A DNA stretch of 50,828 nt from Pseudomonas migulae NBRC 103157 (GCF_002091715.1 NZ_BDAG01000046.1:1-50828); one strand, 5' to 3'; counted from the stretch's first letter, positions 16,803 through 25,812 are shown. The notes: generated by a model from the sequence alone, not told the origin. Program-made: numbers and translations.

Positions 16803-18128
16803 TTATGTGGCTTCCTGGAAATCCATCTCCGGGGGCTGACGACGGAATCCGCCGGTCAGCACCGCCAGGTACACCACGCCAATCGCCAGCCAGCTCAGGC
16901 CCAGGTAAATCGCCAGGTGATCGAGGCTGACCATCAGCCATAAATCCGCCGCCAGGCCAATGAACGGGAAAATCAGGAACAGCACCCACTCACGCAGCCC
17001 CTTTTTCTCGCCGCCAATCCAGTAATGAAAGATCACCGACAGGTTCACCAGACTGAACGCCAGGAACGCGCCGAAGTTGATGAACGAGGTCGAGGTGGTG
17101 ACGTCCAGTTTCAGCGCCAGCAACGCCACCACTGCGCACAGCAGGATGCTGTTGATTGGCGTCCCGAAACGCTCATGCAACGTACCGAAGAAGGATTTCG
17201 GCAGCACACCGTCGCGGCCCATGGCATACAGCAGCCGCGAGCCACTGGCCTGTGCCGACAGACCCGAAGCGAATTGACCGACGATCAGGCCGATCAGGAA
17301 GATCGACACGAACAGGTCGCCACCGATGTTGCGGGCAATTTCATAGGCCGCCGAGTCGACACTGTCGAACTGGAAAGACGGATGCGCAATCTGCACGAAG
17401 TACGACACGCCGACGAAGATCAGCCCGCCGATCAGGGTAATCAGCATGATCGCCCGCGGGATGGTGCGGCGCGGGTCGCGGGTTTCTTCGGTCAGGGTGC
17501 TGACCGCGTCGAAACCGAGAAACGAGTAACAGGCGATGGCCGCACCGCTCATGATCAGTGGCATCTGCATGTCACCGTTGAAGAACGGTTTGACTGACCA
17601 TAACGGCGTGCTCGCATCGCCGCCGACGTAATGCACGCACAGCGCGACGAAGGCAATCAGCACCAGGAACTGCACCAGCATCAGCAAGGCGTTGATGCCG
17701 TTGGCCAGTTTCAGGCCAACGATGTTGATCGCGCTGGTGATGCCGATGAACGCCAGCACCCAGACCCACTGCGGCACCGCCGGGAACGCGGAGTTGAGGT
17801 ACGCCGCGCCGATCAGCCAGATCGCCATCGGCAGGAACAGGTAATCGAGCAGCACTGCCCAACCGGCGATGAAACCGAGTTTCGGGCTGATCGCCTTGCG
17901 CACATAGCTGTAAGCCGAGCCGGCCACGGGAAATGCCGAAGCCATTCGGCCGTAACTCATGGCGGTGAAGAACATCGCCACCAGCGCCGCGAGGTACGCG
18001 GCCGGCACCATGCCGGCGGTGGATTGAGCGAGGATGCCGAACGTGCCGAGCACAATGATCGGCGTCATGTAGGCGATGCCGAACAGCACCACCGACCCTA
18101 ATGAGAGGGTGCGTTGCAAACGAGCCAT
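16803..18128 (-). CDS. APC-superfamily amino acid/polyamine permease
   Basis: This 441-residue inner-membrane transporter has about 12 hydrophobic segments. The N-terminus LSLGSVVLFGIAYMTPIIVLG contains the APC first-helix unwound region. The stretch FPVAGSAYSYVRKAISPKLGFIAGWAVLLDY is typical of the PuuP/YfbH-like putrescine and amino-acid permease branch. Start ATG 18128 has GGAG 10 nt upstream. The amidase gene lies upstream on the same strand across a 224-bp gap containing a long inverted repeat. The permease could import the amide or amine used by that enzyme, but its substrate is not readable from sequence. Confidence 0.9.
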   Translation of the reverse strand: MARLQRTLSLGSVVLFGIAYMTPIIVLGTFGILAQSTAGMVPAAYLAALVAMFFTAMSYGRMASAFPVAGSAYSYVRKAISPKLGFIAGWAVLLDYLFLPMAIWLIGAAYLNSAFPAVPQWVWVLAFIGITSAINIVGLKLANGINALLMLVQFLVLIAFVALCVHYVGGDASTPLWSVKPFFNGDMQMPLIMSGAAIACYSFLGFDAVSTLTEETRDPRRTIPRAIMLITLIGGLIFVGVSYFVQIAHPSFQFDSVDSAAYEIARNIGGDLFVSIFLIGLIVGQFASGLSAQASGSRLLYAMGRDGVLPKSFFGTLHERFGTPINSILLCAVVALLALKLDVTTSTSFINFGAFLAFSLVNLSVIFHYWIGGEKKGLREWVLFLIFPFIGLAADLWLMVSLDHLAIYLGLSWLAIGVVYLAVLTGGFRRQPPEMDFQEAT

Positions 18129-18226
18129 GAGCGACTACTCCGAATTTTATTGGATTTATGGCAGAGCCGAGTTCGGCGCAAATTACAGGTGTTGCGTTTG
18201 TTGTTCTGGGTGAATCGTCAAACAGG

Positions 18227-18343
18227 TGTGTCGCCCGGTCTGACGCCTTCGCGAGCAAGCCCGCTCCCACATTTGATCTCGGGCGTTCAAAAAACCAATG
18301 TGGGAGCGGGCTTGCTCGCGAAGGCGCCAGACCGGGCGACACA
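18227..18343. repeat. Near-perfect 47-bp inverted repeat containing a REP doublet
   Basis: Arms 18227-18273 and 18297-18343 are complementary over 47 bp with a single mismatch, around a 23-nt loop. Each arm has the REP core GAGCGGGCTTGCTCGCGA plus a further ~20 bp (TGTGTCGCCCGGTCTG side) of matched flank, longer than the other doublets. It lies downstream of the amidase gene and upstream of the permease gene, so it may attenuate read-through between them. Confidence 0.9.
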
Positions 18344-18352
18344 AAATCCGAA

Positions 18353-19174
18353 TCAGCGCGAAGGAATCAGCAGCTCCCGAAGTCCGGATGCGTGCTCGAC
18401 CATCTCCCCCGGCAACTTCAGCCGCTGATCATCCAGATACCGATAATCCTGCCGCGCCGCCGTCAGCTGATTAAGGTCCAGCTCAACCGCAAACCGCCCC
18501 TCCTCCCGCCCGGCCTCGAACAACAACGTGCCCAACGGATTCACCAGCGCACTGCCGCCAGCAAACACCAGCCCGCCATCGCCCTCTTCGACCCGGTTGA
18601 CCATCAGCGCAAACGCCTGGTTTTCCTGGGCGCGGGCCATGATCGCGGTGCGGTGAGTCGGGCCGTAGGGGTCCATGTTGCCGTTGGTGACGATCAGCAA
18701 TTCGGCGCCCAGTTGCGCCAGGGCGCGGGCGGTTTCCGGGAATTCAATGTCGTAGCAAATCAGCAGGCCGACCCGCACGCCGTTCCACAGGCACGTGGCG
18801 TAGCGGTCGCCCGGTTCGTACACACCGCGGTCCGACGCCCATAGGTGCGTCTTGCGGTATTTCAGCGCGATGCCTTCAGGGGTGATCAGCAACGTGGTAT
18901 TGAAAAAACGACCGTTGTCGTTCTCGGCCGTACCGATCACCACGGCGATGTTGCGCTCGCGGGCCACGGCGGCGACCGCGCTGACGGTGGGGCCGTTCAA
19001 TGGTTCGGCCACCGCCGCCACCGTCTCGGCCGACGGGAATCCCATCAGGTGGCTTTCCGGAAACATGATCAGCTGCGTGTCGGCTGCGCAGGCAGCAATC
19101 GTCGCCAATGCGCGTTCGAGGTTGTAAGCCGTGTCGTTGTCACGGCCCGCCAGTTGGGCGAGTTCGACCTTCAT
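18353..19174 (-). CDS. Nitrilase-superfamily amidase (RamA-like)
   Basis: This 273-residue carbon-nitrogen hydrolase has the catalytic Glu in MFPESHLMGF, Lys in LKYRKTHLW and Cys in GLLICYDIEFPE. The sequence strongly recalls the R-stereoselective amidase RamA of Pseudomonas (near-identical start MK-ELxQLAGRD-DTAYNL and the segment TNGNMDPYG), which hydrolyses amides such as piperazine carboxamides; this match is from memory. ATG 19174 is chosen because AAGGA lies 6 nt upstream; the longer frame to 19249 has no family match. It is divergent from the LuxR-type regulator and lies upstream of an APC permease, suggesting a small amide-use locus. Confidence 0.9.
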   Translation of the reverse strand: MKVELAQLAGRDNDTAYNLERALATIAACAADTQLIMFPESHLMGFPSAETVAAVAEPLNGPTVSAVAAVARERNIAVVIGTAENDNGRFFNTTLLITPEGIALKYRKTHLWASDRGVYEPGDRYATCLWNGVRVGLLICYDIEFPETARALAQLGAELLIVTNGNMDPYGPTHRTAIMARAQENQAFALMVNRVEEGDGGLVFAGGSALVNPLGTLLFEAGREEGRFAVELDLNQLTAARQDYRYLDDQRLKLPGEMVEHASGLRELLIPSR

Positions 19175-19193
19175 GGGTAGTCCTTGTTCTAGT

Positions 19194-19221
19194 GGCCGGG
19201 CGGCAGAAAGATTGCCCGGCC
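19194..19221. promoter_or_regulatory. Inverted repeat in amidase/LuxR divergent promoter
   Basis: GGCCGGGC and GCCCGGCC form a perfect 8-bp dyad around a 12-nt loop, just upstream of the amidase ribosome site. It could be an operator or a leader hairpin. Its function is unproven. Confidence 0.35.
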
Positions 19222-19276
19222 GTTGTCTGTGCGCCAGTATGCGCAGCAAGCAACCGGCCAGGGAATCACGCGGCCG

Positions 19277-19300
19277 GGGTAACCCGATAGGGGTAGACCC
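19277..19300 (+). promoter_or_regulatory. Paired GGGT-N-ACCC dyads abutting the LuxR-type start codon
   Basis: GGGTAACCC (19277-19285) and GGGTAGACCC (19291-19300) sit one helical turn or so apart, directly before the ATG. They overlap AGGGG, the only Shine-Dalgarno candidate. The placement would suit autoregulation, which is speculative. Confidence 0.3.
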
Positions 19301-20101
19301 ATGACACTCTCGTTAGACGACATCGCCTGGCACCGTTCGGTCGGGCAACTGATCGACGCCCTCGACAAGCCCAATTTCTGGACGCAGCTGGTGCGCCTGC
19401 TGGATCAGTACGTGACCTTCGACAGCTGGGTGGCGCTGCTTTTCAGCGCCGATCAGCACCCGCAAGTGTTCGCCGAATGCCCGGGTGAAGACGGCAGCCC
19501 CGATCAGTTGTTCCAGGATTACCTGCGCGGTTTGTACCTGCTCGACCCGTTCTACATCGCCTGCCGCGAGCAGTCGCGCACCGGGCTCTATCGCCTGTCG
19601 GAAGTGGCGCCGGAGCACTTCGAGCTGACCGAGTATTACCAGCGCTACTTTCGTCTGAATGTGGTGGCCGACGAAATCCAGTTCAATTGCCAGCTCGAAG
19701 GCGACCGAACGCTGTGCCTGTCACTGGGCAGCAAACAGCGTTTCAGCGGTCAGCAGATCGCCTTGCTGTCGTTGATCCAGCCGTGGGTGCTCGGCCTGTT
19801 GCGCCAGCGCCTGCCGTACGAAATCAACGAAGTCGTGGCCCTCGCGCCGGCGCCGGTCCAGGGTGACTGGCGGGTTCAGCTGGAAGCCTCGGTGCAGCAA
19901 CTCAAAGGCGCGCAACTGACCGCGCGCGAGCTGGATGTCGGGCGTTTGATGCTCAGCGGTTGTTCCAGTAAAGAAATCGCCCGTAAGCTGGAAATCTCTG
20001 TCGAAACCGTGAAAGTCCACAAGAAACACATGTACAGCAAGCTGGGGATCAAGTCCCAGTCCGAGCTGTTTTCGATTTTTCTTCAGGCGCAAAATGCCTG
20101 A
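19301..20101 (+). CDS. LuxR-family transcriptional regulator
   Basis: The protein has 266 residues. The C-terminal LuxR-type HTH is clear: LTARELDVGRLMLSG, then SSKEIARKLEISVETVKVHKKHMYSKLGIKSQSEL. The N-terminal ~180 residues are a sensory region that is not an autoinducer-binding LuxR domain by eye nor a receiver (no phosphoacceptor motif); it may be GAF-like. It is divergent from the amidase/permease genes with 126 bp between, so it is the likely regulator of that locus, and possibly of the downstream flavoprotein at 20261. Confidence 0.9.
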   Translation: MTLSLDDIAWHRSVGQLIDALDKPNFWTQLVRLLDQYVTFDSWVALLFSADQHPQVFAECPGEDGSPDQLFQDYLRGLYLLDPFYIACREQSRTGLYRLSEVAPEHFELTEYYQRYFRLNVVADEIQFNCQLEGDRTLCLSLGSKQRFSGQQIALLSLIQPWVLGLLRQRLPYEINEVVALAPAPVQGDWRVQLEASVQQLKGAQLTARELDVGRLMLSGCSSKEIARKLEISVETVKVHKKHMYSKLGIKSQSELFSIFLQAQNA

Positions 20102-20121
20102 CACCGTGCTGCAATGCTTTT

Positions 20122-20213
20122 CTGTGGGAGCGGGCTTGCTCGCGAAAACGCTGGTTCAGTCGACATCAATGTTGAATGAAAGATCGATTTCGCGAGCAAG
20201 CCCGCTCCCACAG
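20122..20213. repeat. REP doublet (GAGCGGGCTTGCTCGCGA family)
   Basis: Inverted arms lie at about 20122-20148 and 20188-20213. The doublet separates the LuxR-type regulator from the glutamate-synthase-like gene and fills most of the 159-bp gap. Confidence 0.9.
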
Positions 20214-20260
20214 TGATTTTTGTTTAGCCATTACATTGAGTCCGAACCCAAGGAAACCGT

Positions 20261-21880
20261 ATGAGCCTGTCACTCCTGAGCCGCTACGCCTTCTTTGCCG
20301 CTTGCGTGATCTTCACCCTCGCCAGCCTGCCCTTCCTGGAACACGACTGGCTCTGGCCGATCACCGCCGTCACGGGCGTGCTCAGCCTGATCGGCCTGTT
20401 CGATCTGCTGCAAAGCCCCCACGCGGTGCGCCGCAACTACCCGATCCTCGGCAACATCCGCTACCTGGTGGAGGGCATTCGTCCGGAAATCCGCCAGTAC
20501 CTGCTCGAATCCGACAGCGACGCCCTGCCCTTCTCCCGGGCCCAGCGTTCGCTGGTCTATTCGCGCGCCAAGAATGAAAGCGCCGATAAACCTTTCGGCA
20601 CATTGATCGACGTGTACCAATCGGGCTTCGAGTTCATCGGCCACTCCATGCGCCCGGCCCCGTTGAGTGATCCGAGCAGTTTCCGCACCCTCGTCGGCGG
20701 CCCGCAGTGCACTCAGCCGTACTCGGCATCGGTGTTCAACATCTCGGCCATGAGTTTCGGCTCCCTCAGCGCCAACGCCATTCGCGCGTTGAACCAGGGC
20801 GCCAAACTCGGCAACTTTGCCCACGACACCGGTGAAGGCAGCATCAGTGCCTATCACCGGGAAAACGGCGGCGACCTGACCTGGGAACTCGGCAGCGGCT
20901 ACTTCGGTTGCCGCACCGCAGACGGACGCTTCGACCCGGAACGCTTCGCCGCACAAGCGCAAACGCCGCAGGTGCGGATGATCGAGATCAAGATGTCCCA
21001 GGGTGCCAAACCCGGCCACGGCGGGATTCTGCCCAAGCACAAAGTCACCAGGGAAATCGCCGAAACCCGCGGCATCCTGATGGGCGAAGACTGCATCTCG
21101 CCGTCGCGGCACAGCGCGTTTTCCACGCCGATCGAACTGATGCACTTCATCCAGCAACTGCGTGAACTGTCCGGCGGCAAGCCGGTGGGCTTCAAGTTCT
21201 GCCTCGGTCATCCTTGGGAATTCATGGGCATCGCCAAGGCCATGCTGGAAACCGGCATCCTCCCGGACTTCATCGTCGTCGATGGCAAGGAAGGCGGCAC
21301 GGGGGCGGCGCCTGTGGAATTCACCGACCACATCGGCGTACCGATGCGCGAAGGTTTGCTGTTCGTGCACAACACGCTGGTGGGCCTGAACCTGCGGGAC
21401 AAGATCAAACTCGGTGCCAGCGGCAAGATCGTCAGCGCCTTCGACATTGCCAGCGTGCTGGCCATCGGCGCCGACTGGGCCAACTCGGCGCGCGGCTTCA
21501 TGTTCGCCATCGGTTGCATCCAGTCGCAGTCGTGCCACACCAACAAATGCCCGACGGGCGTCGCCACCCAGGACACCTTGCGCCAGCGCGCACTCGTCGT
21601 CCCGGACAAGGCGCAGCGCGTGTTCAACTTCCACCGCAATACCCTCAAGGCCCTGGCCGAAATGCTCGCCGCCGCCGGTCTCGAACATCCGTCGCAGTTG
21701 TCCGCCAAGCACCTGGTGCGGCGCATGTCGGCCACCGAGATCAAGCTGTTCTCGCAGCTGCATGTATTCTTGAAACCGGGGGAATTGCTCACTGGCGAGG
21801 TGAACGGCGAGTTCTATTCGCGCATGTGGCAGATGGCGCGGGCGGACAGCTTTGAGCCCAATGAAATGGCAGCGGCTTGA
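20261..21880 (+). CDS. Membrane-anchored FMN-binding glutamate synthase-like protein
   Basis: The protein has 539 residues. The N-terminus has two hydrophobic segments (about 8-22 and 28-48), then a domain homologous to the FMN/[3Fe-4S] synthase domain of GltB: SAMSFGSLSANAIRALN-type start, GAKPGHGGILPKHKV, DGKEGGTGAAP and GASGKI. The cluster ligands are present as C-x5-C-x4-C in GCIQSQSCHTNKCPTG. There is no amidotransferase (Gln-hydrolysing) domain, so it cannot be a full glutamate synthase large subunit. Family members of this size are mostly uncharacterised. The start has AAGGAAACCGT just upstream. It is preceded by a REP doublet and is probably its own unit. Confidence 0.9.
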   Translation: MSLSLLSRYAFFAACVIFTLASLPFLEHDWLWPITAVTGVLSLIGLFDLLQSPHAVRRNYPILGNIRYLVEGIRPEIRQYLLESDSDALPFSRAQRSLVYSRAKNESADKPFGTLIDVYQSGFEFIGHSMRPAPLSDPSSFRTLVGGPQCTQPYSASVFNISAMSFGSLSANAIRALNQGAKLGNFAHDTGEGSISAYHRENGGDLTWELGSGYFGCRTADGRFDPERFAAQAQTPQVRMIEIKMSQGAKPGHGGILPKHKVTREIAETRGILMGEDCISPSRHSAFSTPIELMHFIQQLRELSGGKPVGFKFCLGHPWEFMGIAKAMLETGILPDFIVVDGKEGGTGAAPVEFTDHIGVPMREGLLFVHNTLVGLNLRDKIKLGASGKIVSAFDIASVLAIGADWANSARGFMFAIGCIQSQSCHTNKCPTGVATQDTLRQRALVVPDKAQRVFNFHRNTLKALAEMLAAAGLEHPSQLSAKHLVRRMSATEIKLFSQLHVFLKPGELLTGEVNGEFYSRMWQMARADSFEPNEMAAA

Positions 21881-21895
21881 GACCAGCGAGGCGCT

Positions 21896-23404
21896 TCACC
21901 AGCGAAGCGCCTTGATCGGGGCTGGCTCTTTCATGACGATGAAACCGTAATCACCCAACAGATAAATCCGGTAGTACTGGCGCTCCACCAGCGCCGGATA
22001 CCCCAGATACCCCACGCGCGTCGCATTGCGATGCTCCTTCTCCGCGACCACGTTGGTGATGCCCACTTTCGGCAGGTTCTCGGCCAACATGAAAAAGTCG
22101 ATGTTGAGCAGATAGTGCAACACCGGCATCTGCTTGAACGAACCTGCGGCAGCCAGCAACCAGTGATCGGAGTACGTCACCGACATGTAGATCCGCTTGG
22201 CCTCGCGCAGTTGTCGATGAGCCGCTATGTCGTGCTCGAGGCTGAACAGCGCACTGGTCGAGAAGGCTTTCTGCACCGTCAGCACCCGACCGTAAGCGAA
22301 CGACAACGACAACATCGCCAGCAATGGCAGCACCAGCAACAACGGCAGCCGTTCATGGATCTGCGCCAGCGCCAGGTGGCTCAAGTAGAACAACAGCACC
22401 AGCAGCACGGCGAAACCCATCAAGGTCCGGGCGCCCTCGTTGAAGTCACGGAAAAACAGCGCGACACCCGACACCAACAGCGTCACAGCCGGCAAGGTCA
22501 GCAGACACAGCAGGCCGATCAGGCCTTTCTTCAGTCCGCTGTCCGGACGCGCTCGCACCTGCAGTCCCACCTGGATTGCACCGGCAATCGCGCAGAGCAA
22601 CAGCGCAGCGAACACCCAGGCGAATCCGCCGTGAAACAGCAACACGACCTTTTCCAGCACTCTGCCGATGTTGACGTGCAATTGCAGCAGCGGCGCGGCG
22701 GCCCAGTTCAATAACAACGCGCGATCCTGACTCATGAAGGCCACGGCACTGGCGCAGTAAATCAGCCAGCCCAGGGTGACCTGCGCCAGTTTCCAGCCGA
22801 TCAACCCGCACAACTGCGGCCAGGCCACTCGGTCATTCACGCCCCTGAGCAGTTCCAGGCAACACAAGCCCAGAAACACATTCAGGCTGATCTGATACAG
22901 CCCCAGCGCCAGTGCAATCAGCAGTGCCGGCACCAACCATTGCCGGCTGCGCGAGGGGTGACGAAAAGTGATCGCATAGATCACCGCCACCAGGCTCAAG
23001 GCCATGGCGGGACCGTCGTATTGATAAGACAGGTTCTGCAGAAAAAACGGGTTGTACCAGAGTGGCAGCGGCACCAGGCAACAGGCAATCGTCGGTTGTG
23101 GAAAGTAATGAAATGTCAGCCGGGTCAACGCCGAGGCCATGGCCAGCGTGGCGATCAACAGGGGCAACGGAAAGATGTTCGGCGCGGCGTTGCCAAACGT
23201 CAGCAGGTTGTAGAACAGCTGGGTGAACAAGCGTCCCTGCTCTGCCCAGGCCATGCCGGCCGACAGCGAACGCCAGTTGTCATCGATGTACGGGAAGTCC
23301 GCAAGAATCAGCGGCACGACATACAGCAACGTCGCGAGCAGAAAAAACAGCCAGACCTGGCGTGGCCCGAGTTCTTTACCGAGAAAATCGCTGAGCCGGC
23401 CCAT
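21896..23404 (-). CDS. Polytopic glucosyltransferase-domain membrane protein (Gtr-like)
   Basis: This protein of about 502 residues has about 10-12 hydrophobic segments. The early FPYIDDNWRSLSAGMAWAEQGR segment carries the acidic DD of GT-C-type glycosyltransferases and matches the Glucos_trans_II type used for O-antigen glucosylation. It starts 1 nt after the stop of the GT2 gene at 23406. ATG 23404 is preferred over GTG 23431, which would overlap and lacks a ribosome site. With the upstream GtrB-like protein it forms a Gtr module that moves a lipid-linked sugar across the membrane onto a surface polymer. No GtrA-like flippase is seen in the window. Confidence 0.85.
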   Translation of the reverse strand: MGRLSDFLGKELGPRQVWLFFLLATLLYVVPLILADFPYIDDNWRSLSAGMAWAEQGRLFTQLFYNLLTFGNAAPNIFPLPLLIATLAMASALTRLTFHYFPQPTIACCLVPLPLWYNPFFLQNLSYQYDGPAMALSLVAVIYAITFRHPSRSRQWLVPALLIALALGLYQISLNVFLGLCCLELLRGVNDRVAWPQLCGLIGWKLAQVTLGWLIYCASAVAFMSQDRALLLNWAAAPLLQLHVNIGRVLEKVVLLFHGGFAWVFAALLLCAIAGAIQVGLQVRARPDSGLKKGLIGLLCLLTLPAVTLLVSGVALFFRDFNEGARTLMGFAVLLVLLFYLSHLALAQIHERLPLLLVLPLLAMLSLSFAYGRVLTVQKAFSTSALFSLEHDIAAHRQLREAKRIYMSVTYSDHWLLAAAGSFKQMPVLHYLLNIDFFMLAENLPKVGITNVVAEKEHRNATRVGYLGYPALVERQYYRIYLLGDYGFIVMKEPAPIKALRW

Positions 23405-23405
23405 G

Positions 23406-24347
23406 CTATAGCCCGAGCCGGTCTTTGCCACCGACGATGTCTTTCACCACATAGCGCGGCCGATGCTTGGCTTCGATGTAGATCCGCCCGACGTACTCGC
23501 CGAGGATGCCGATGCCGATCAACTGCACACCGCCAAGAAACAGAATGGCAGTCATCAGCGACGGGTAACCGGGGACGTTGTTGCCGAAGAAAATCTTGTC
23601 CAGAACCATGTACACCGCGTAAAGCACCGCGAAGATCGAAATGCTGCCGCCGATGTACGTCCACAAGCGCAACGGCACCGTACTGAACGATGTCACGCCT
23701 TCGAGGGCCAGGTTCCAGAGTTTCCAGCCATTGAACTTGCTGTTCCCCACCACCCTTCTTTCGCGCTCGTACTCCACCACCACGGTGTTGAACCCGGCCC
23801 ACGACAGCACGCCCTTCATGAACAACTGGTGCTCGGGCAAGGTACGAATGACGTCGACCACCTTGCGATCCATCAACCGGAAATCGCCAACGTTTTCCTC
23901 TATCCGGGTGTACGAAATACGGTTCAGCACATGGTAGAACAGCGAGGCGGTGTGGCGTTTCAGGTAACCATCGGTGGCTCGATTGCGGCGTTTGGCGAGC
24001 ACCACATCCGCGCCTTTCTGCCACTCGTCTATCAACCGCGGAATGACACTGATCGGGTCCTGCAGATCGACATCCATGGGGATCACCGCGTCGCCCGTCG
24101 CATATTCCAGGCCGGCGAACAGGGCCGGCTCCTTGCCGAAGTTGCGCGAAAAGTTGATCAGCAGCACCAGTGCGTCGGTCTGCGCCAGCGCTTTGGCCTG
24201 CTCTGCCGTGCCATCGGAACTGCCATCGTTGATGAACACGATCTCGACCTCACTGCCGACGAGCCTCAACTCGCGGCGCACCGCCTGATAGAACAGGACG
24301 ATCGCCTGCTCTTCGTTGAAGACCGGAACGATCAGCGAAACCTTCAC
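23406..24347 (-). CDS. GtrB-like bactoprenol glycosyltransferase (GT2)
   Basis: The protein has 313 residues. The N-terminal GT2 domain starts KVSLIVPVFNEEQAI, with the DxD-like MDVDLQDP near residue 95 and the FINDGSSDGT nucleotide-binding stretch. Two C-terminal TM helices (about 232-256 and 266-290) follow. GtrB enzymes transfer glucose from UDP-glucose to undecaprenyl phosphate at the cytoplasmic face. The GTG start at 24347 has AGGAG 8 nt upstream. It is the first gene of a two-gene operon with the Gtr-like transferase. Confidence 0.92.
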   Translation of the reverse strand: MKVSLIVPVFNEEQAIVLFYQAVRRELRLVGSEVEIVFINDGSSDGTAEQAKALAQTDALVLLINFSRNFGKEPALFAGLEYATGDAVIPMDVDLQDPISVIPRLIDEWQKGADVVLAKRRNRATDGYLKRHTASLFYHVLNRISYTRIEENVGDFRLMDRKVVDVIRTLPEHQLFMKGVLSWAGFNTVVVEYERERRVVGNSKFNGWKLWNLALEGVTSFSTVPLRLWTYIGGSISIFAVLYAVYMVLDKIFFGNNVPGYPSLMTAILFLGGVQLIGIGILGEYVGRIYIEAKHRPRYVVKDIVGGKDRLGL

Positions 24348-24596
24348 GTTTCACGCTCCTGAACAATGCCGTGTAACTGTTCGACAGAGGCCGTCCGCCG
24401 TTGTTCTTGCGCGCCATCGGTCTGCCAGACCAGTGGGCGGCCCCTTACAACCAGCTTAGGTCAGGGCGGGCATCTGAGACATCCAGTAATATCGGGGTTT
24501 TGCAATTGCCCACGAATCACGCCACCCTGCGCGGCGCGCAACCTTCGGCGCCTCCATCCATTCTTAATACAACACCCGTTCACGAGCCCCGCTGTC

Positions 24597-25745
24597 ATGA
24601 CGTTTGAACGCGATCACCGAATCGACTTTTTTCGAGGCCTGGCGCTGATCTTCATCTTCTGGGATCACGTGCCTCACAACCCCCTCGGTCAAATCACCCC
24701 GCGTAACTTCGGTTTCAGCGATGCCGCCGAAATCTTCGTGTTTCTGGCTGGTTATGCGGCGGTCCTGGCCTACGGCAAAATCCTTCAGCGCGATGGTTAT
24801 CTGATCGCCTGCGTGAAGATCCTGCGCCGCGCCTGGGTGCTCTACGTGGTGCATATTTTCCTGCTGGCGATGCTGATGGGCATCGTGTTCTTCGCCAACA
24901 GCCATGTGGAAACCCGGGATCTGGTGGAAGAAATGGGCATGCACCATTTCATCACCAACCCGCAGCAAGCCCTGGTGGATGAACTGCTGCTGCGCTTCAA
25001 ACCCAACCTCATGGACCCGCTGCCGTTGTACATCGTGCTGCTGGCCGGATTGCCGCTGGTGTTGCCGATGCTGGTGCGTAAACCGTGGGCGGTGGTGGCC
25101 GTGTCGTTGACCGTGTACCTGTTGGCGCCGTGGTTCGGCTGGAACCTGGCGGCCATCAAGGATGGCGTGTGGTATTTCAATCCCGTGGTCTGGCAACTGC
25201 TGTTTGTGTTGGGCGGCGCGGCGGCGACTTACGGGCAGCACCCCCGGTTACCTGACGCGCGCCCGTTGCTGCGCCGGCCGTTGTTTGTCAGTGCCGTGGT
25301 GTATGTGGTGGTTACCGGCATGCTGACCGTCTCCTGGCGGTGGCCGGAAATTCATGACGCGCTGATGCCTGCGTGGCTGAGCAACCTGTTGTACCCGATC
25401 AGCAAGACTGACTTGTCGCCGGTGCGGTTGCTGCACTTTCTGGCGCTGGCGTATGTCACGGCGAAGCTGTTGCCCGATACCGGCTGGACGCAAAACTGGC
25501 TGGCGCAGCAAAGTTGTCGCATGGGGCGTTATTCGCTGGAAATCTTTTGCCTCGGCGTGTTGTTGGCGCCGTTGGCGGACATGGTCAATGCCATGACCGA
25601 CGATGCGTTTGCCATGCAGATATTCACAGCCTTGGTGGGGGCGGGGTTGATGGCGTTGCTGGGGGCCTGGCTGGAGTTCAATAAACGGTTGAACCAGTCG
25701 GTCAACAGGTCGCAGCGTTCGGTAGCTGAACGGATCTCTTTGTAG
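24597..25745 (+). CDS. OpgC-domain integral membrane acyltransferase
   Basis: The protein has 382 residues. The N-terminus RDHRIDFFRGLALIFIFWDHVPHNPLGQITPRNFGFSDAAEIFVFLAGY is the OpgC signature, followed by about ten TM segments. OpgC adds succinyl groups to osmoregulated periplasmic glucans in enterics, and homologues modify other surface glycans. ATG 24597 is chosen because the family motif begins directly after it; the frame upstream to 24366 shows no homology. It is divergent from the GtrB/Gtr pair across 249 bp, so the genes may together decorate a periplasmic or surface glucan. No opgG or opgH is present here. Confidence 0.88.
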   Translation: MTFERDHRIDFFRGLALIFIFWDHVPHNPLGQITPRNFGFSDAAEIFVFLAGYAAVLAYGKILQRDGYLIACVKILRRAWVLYVVHIFLLAMLMGIVFFANSHVETRDLVEEMGMHHFITNPQQALVDELLLRFKPNLMDPLPLYIVLLAGLPLVLPMLVRKPWAVVAVSLTVYLLAPWFGWNLAAIKDGVWYFNPVVWQLLFVLGGAAATYGQHPRLPDARPLLRRPLFVSAVVYVVVTGMLTVSWRWPEIHDALMPAWLSNLLYPISKTDLSPVRLLHFLALAYVTAKLLPDTGWTQNWLAQQSCRMGRYSLEIFCLGVLLAPLADMVNAMTDDAFAMQIFTALVGAGLMALLGAWLEFNKRLNQSVNRSQRSVAERISL

Positions 25746-25812
25746 GGGCTGGTTTGTCGGTGATAGCGATCTATCCGGCGGCCATTTTCTTTCGGGTGTA
25801 CATATCCAATCC

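Noticed and set aside
18158..18844. 228-codon frame on the plus strand over the REP and amidase gene
   Set aside because: Shadow; first part is translated REP, the rest is antisense of the amidase.
23406..25745. Gtr/OpgC genes as a serotype-converting prophage
   Set aside because: No integrase, attachment repeats, phage structural genes or base-composition break were seen around them.
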